Shown here: positions 5,989 to 6,730 of the stretch, one piece after another
Position numbering within the stretch: the stretch's first letter is position 1
Layout of the letters: every line of letters begins with the position of its first letter
Source of the DNA: a bacterium UBA6154
GTDB lineage: Bacteria > Actinomycetota > Actinomycetes > S36-B12
DNA length: 6,730 nucleotides
Assembly: GCA_002422375.1 (NCBI GenBank)
Contig: DIUQ01000035.1
Location: forward strand, 22,877 to 29,606
Reading direction: 5' to 3'
Notes under the pieces: generated by a model
Databases searched by the model: none
Told to the model about the DNA's origin: nothing
What the model saw: only the letters and a program-made list of their open reading frames with translations
Made by a program: the position numbers and the translations under genes

Positions 5989-6024
5989 CTTGTTTCACCC
6001 GGTGCTCAATGGTAGACAAGCACC
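5989..6024 (+). promoter_or_regulatory. Two mutually exclusive hairpins before the DUF4235-like start
   Basis: GGTGCT (6001-6006) can pair with AGCACC (6019-6024), which abuts the ATG at 6025; the weak Shine-Dalgarno-like GGTAG (6011-6015) lies in the loop. CTTGT (5989-5993) can pair with ACAAG (6016-6020). Both pairings use bases 6019-6020, so only one can form at a time. This could modulate translation of the downstream gene, but it is a short intergenic spacer and chance is possible. Confidence 0.25.
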
Positions 6025-6276
6025 ATGGATGAGAATCAGGAATCCTCACATTCCGTGGCAATACACATTGTTGCTCCCCTGGCCGCCATGGCCGCAACCT
6101 GGGCAGTTCGAAAAATGTTGGACTCGGGGTATCGGGCCGTGAAGGGCACCCAAGCCCCGGCCGCTCAAGATCCTTCGGTGTCGCTCGGCAGCGCTCTCCT
6201 GTGGGCCGCCATCACATCAGCGGCGGCCGCTGTCGCCGAAGTTGCGGTATTCCGCATTGTGGCGCGCGAAGACTAA
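6025..6276 (+). CDS. DUF4235-like small membrane protein
   Basis: Small protein of 83 residues, with the two-segment pattern of DUF4235: hydrophobic segment about 11-28, a basic/polar middle (RKMLDSGYRAVKG, 29-41), an Ala/Pro linker with QDPSVSLG (48-55), and a second hydrophobic, alanine-rich segment about 54-76 ending in FRIVARED. It probably sits in the cytoplasmic membrane; no function is known. ATG 6025 has only a weak GGTAG upstream. GTG 6055 (residue 11), directly before the first helix, is an alternative start with AGGA about 13 nt ahead of it. Co-directional with DUF3093 and converging on the DUF4193 gene. Family assignment rests on pattern and length, so it is less sure than its neighbours. 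Confidence 0.7.
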   Translation: MDENQESSHSVAIHIVAPLAAMAATWAVRKMLDSGYRAVKGTQAPAAQDPSVSLGSALLWAAITSAAAAVAEVAVFRIVARED

Positions 6277-6280
6277 ATTA

Positions 6281-6310
6281 TTCTGTCTCGCCTACCCGGA
6301 GACGCCAGAA
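6281..6310. terminator. Imperfect hairpin between two convergent genes
   Basis: TTCTG (6281-6285) pairs with CAGAA (6306-6310), and TCTC (6286-6289) pairs with GAGA (6299-6302), leaving a 3-nt bulge (6303-6305) and a 9-nt loop. It fills nearly all of the 34-bp gap between the two facing stop codons. There is no clear T-tract; a bidirectional terminator role is likely from position more than from strength. Confidence 0.4.
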
Positions 6311-6607
6311 CTAGGCACAGTCCTTACAAATCGGACCCGATTTACCTTCGTGGTCAAATTGACTCCGATGGTGAACTAAGAAACACGACATGCACGTGAA
6401 CTCATCACTTTGCTTGGGAACCACCTGGACAGTCAAGTTTTCTGAAGACAAATCAGCGCCTGGCAATTCAATTGATTCTGCAAGTTCTGCTTCGTCGACA
6501 TCAACGGGAGACGAGGTCTTTTCCGCTCGACGAGCTTTCAATTCCTCCAGGCTGTCCTCAGCGAGCTCCTCATCTGTCTTGCGAGGGGCGTCGTAATCGG
6601 TAGCCAT
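6311..6607 (-). CDS. DUF4193 family protein with CxxC...CxxC zinc-binding-like end
   Basis: Small actinobacterial signature protein of 98 residues, counterpart of Rv2699c, function unknown. It starts with MATDYDAPRKTDEE, and the first 55 residues are strongly acidic and probably partly helical or disordered. The C-terminus carries DEFTCMSCFLVHHRSQ (68-83) and PICKDCA (92-98), placing Cys pairs at 72/75 and 94/97 that could bind zinc like a small ribbon; H79 and H80 lie between them. ATG 6607 has GAGAGGA about 9 nt upstream, a strong ribosome binding site. In mycobacteria this gene lies near sigA. An acidic tail plus a zinc ribbon would suit a protein- or nucleic-acid-binding accessory factor, but this is inference. 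Confidence 0.93.
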   Translation of the reverse strand: MATDYDAPRKTDEELAEDSLEELKARRAEKTSSPVDVDEAELAESIELPGADLSSENLTVQVVPKQSDEFTCMSCFLVHHRSQFDHEGKSGPICKDCA

Positions 6608-6730
6608 AATTCGTATTCCTCTCCCAGGGGTGCGTTGCGCGCAGATTGTGCCTCATGCACTCCCGGATGGTGCACCCGGGTTCCCTTTACTCGGAAATTC
6701 GCCACAGTTCGTGAGAATATGCAATATGAC
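6608..6730. promoter_or_regulatory. Upstream region of the DUF4193 gene and probably of a divergent gene beyond the window
   Basis: Contains the DUF4193 ribosome binding site (minus strand, 6625-6618). Further out lies GGTGCACC (6669-6676), an 8-bp perfect palindrome inside a CCCGG/CCGGG flank (6662-6666, 6676-6680), a possible operator or chance. I cannot place a confident promoter. ATG 6719 or ATG 6726 near the edge could begin the next gene, which in mycobacteria is divergent here, but too little is visible to call it. Confidence 0.35.

Noticed and set aside
5768..6142. Open frames at 5768-6097 (minus) and 5771-6142 (plus)
   Set aside because: They overlap DUF3093 and the DUF4235-like gene in other frames and look like random, Pro/Arg/His-rich translations.
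6390..6596. Plus-strand open frame at 6390-6596
   Set aside because: Serine-rich antisense shadow of the DUF4193 gene, whose family assignment is clear.
1..6730. Mobile element, CRISPR array, toxin-antitoxin or phage-defence system
   Set aside because: No transposase or integrase, no regularly spaced repeats, no target-site duplications and no defence domains; the genes follow a conserved actinobacterial core order.

Overview
The window looks like a chromosomal segment from an actinobacterium. The order of protein families (APC-type permease, two TrkA-type proteins, DUF3159, an OB-fold protein, DUF3710, dUTPase, DUF3093, DUF4193) is the order I recall around Mycobacterium tuberculosis Rv2690c-Rv2699c, next to suhB-ppgK-sigA. 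By eye the base composition is near half GC, low for classical high-GC Actinobacteria. That would fit a freshwater or marine or otherwise reduced-GC lineage, but I cannot name the genus.

Layout. Positions 1-1241 (minus) hold most of a KimA/KUP-like APC transporter cut off at the window edge. It is divergent, across 68 bp, from a two-gene operon (1310-2640, plus) encoding CeoB and CeoC, two single-RCK proteins that together are about as long as one E. coli TrkA. This forms a potassium module. A small hairpin at 2632-2650 separates it from a convergent minus-strand cluster of five genes. In transcription order the cluster is a PaaI-like hotdog thioesterase (5472-4870), dut (4870-4400), DUF3710 (4387-3740), an OB-fold protein (3743-3351) and DUF3159 (3354-2653). 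Four junctions are very tight: three stop/start overlaps and one 12-nt gap carrying a Shine-Dalgarno, so the cluster is probably one translationally coupled operon.

Divergent from the thioesterase, on the plus strand, are DUF3093 (5521-5976), a small two-helix membrane protein, and a DUF4235-like small membrane protein (6025-6276). These converge on a DUF4193 gene (6607-6311, minus), a small acidic protein with a CxxC...CxxC end. The 34-bp gap between their stops is largely an imperfect hairpin. The last 123 bp (6608-6730) are the upstream region of the DUF4193 gene and probably also of a divergent gene lying beyond the window.

Functionally the window combines potassium uptake and its nucleotide-sensing regulators, dUTP removal by Dut, and a set of conserved actinobacterial proteins of unknown function. 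I see no mobile element, CRISPR array, RNA gene or phage feature. The window is mainly a conserved core locus. Its most interesting points are the pairing of a KimA-like importer with two RCK proteins and no Trk/Ktr pore gene in view, the thioesterase placed at the head of the dut operon, the dUTPase C-terminus, and small hairpins at gene junctions.
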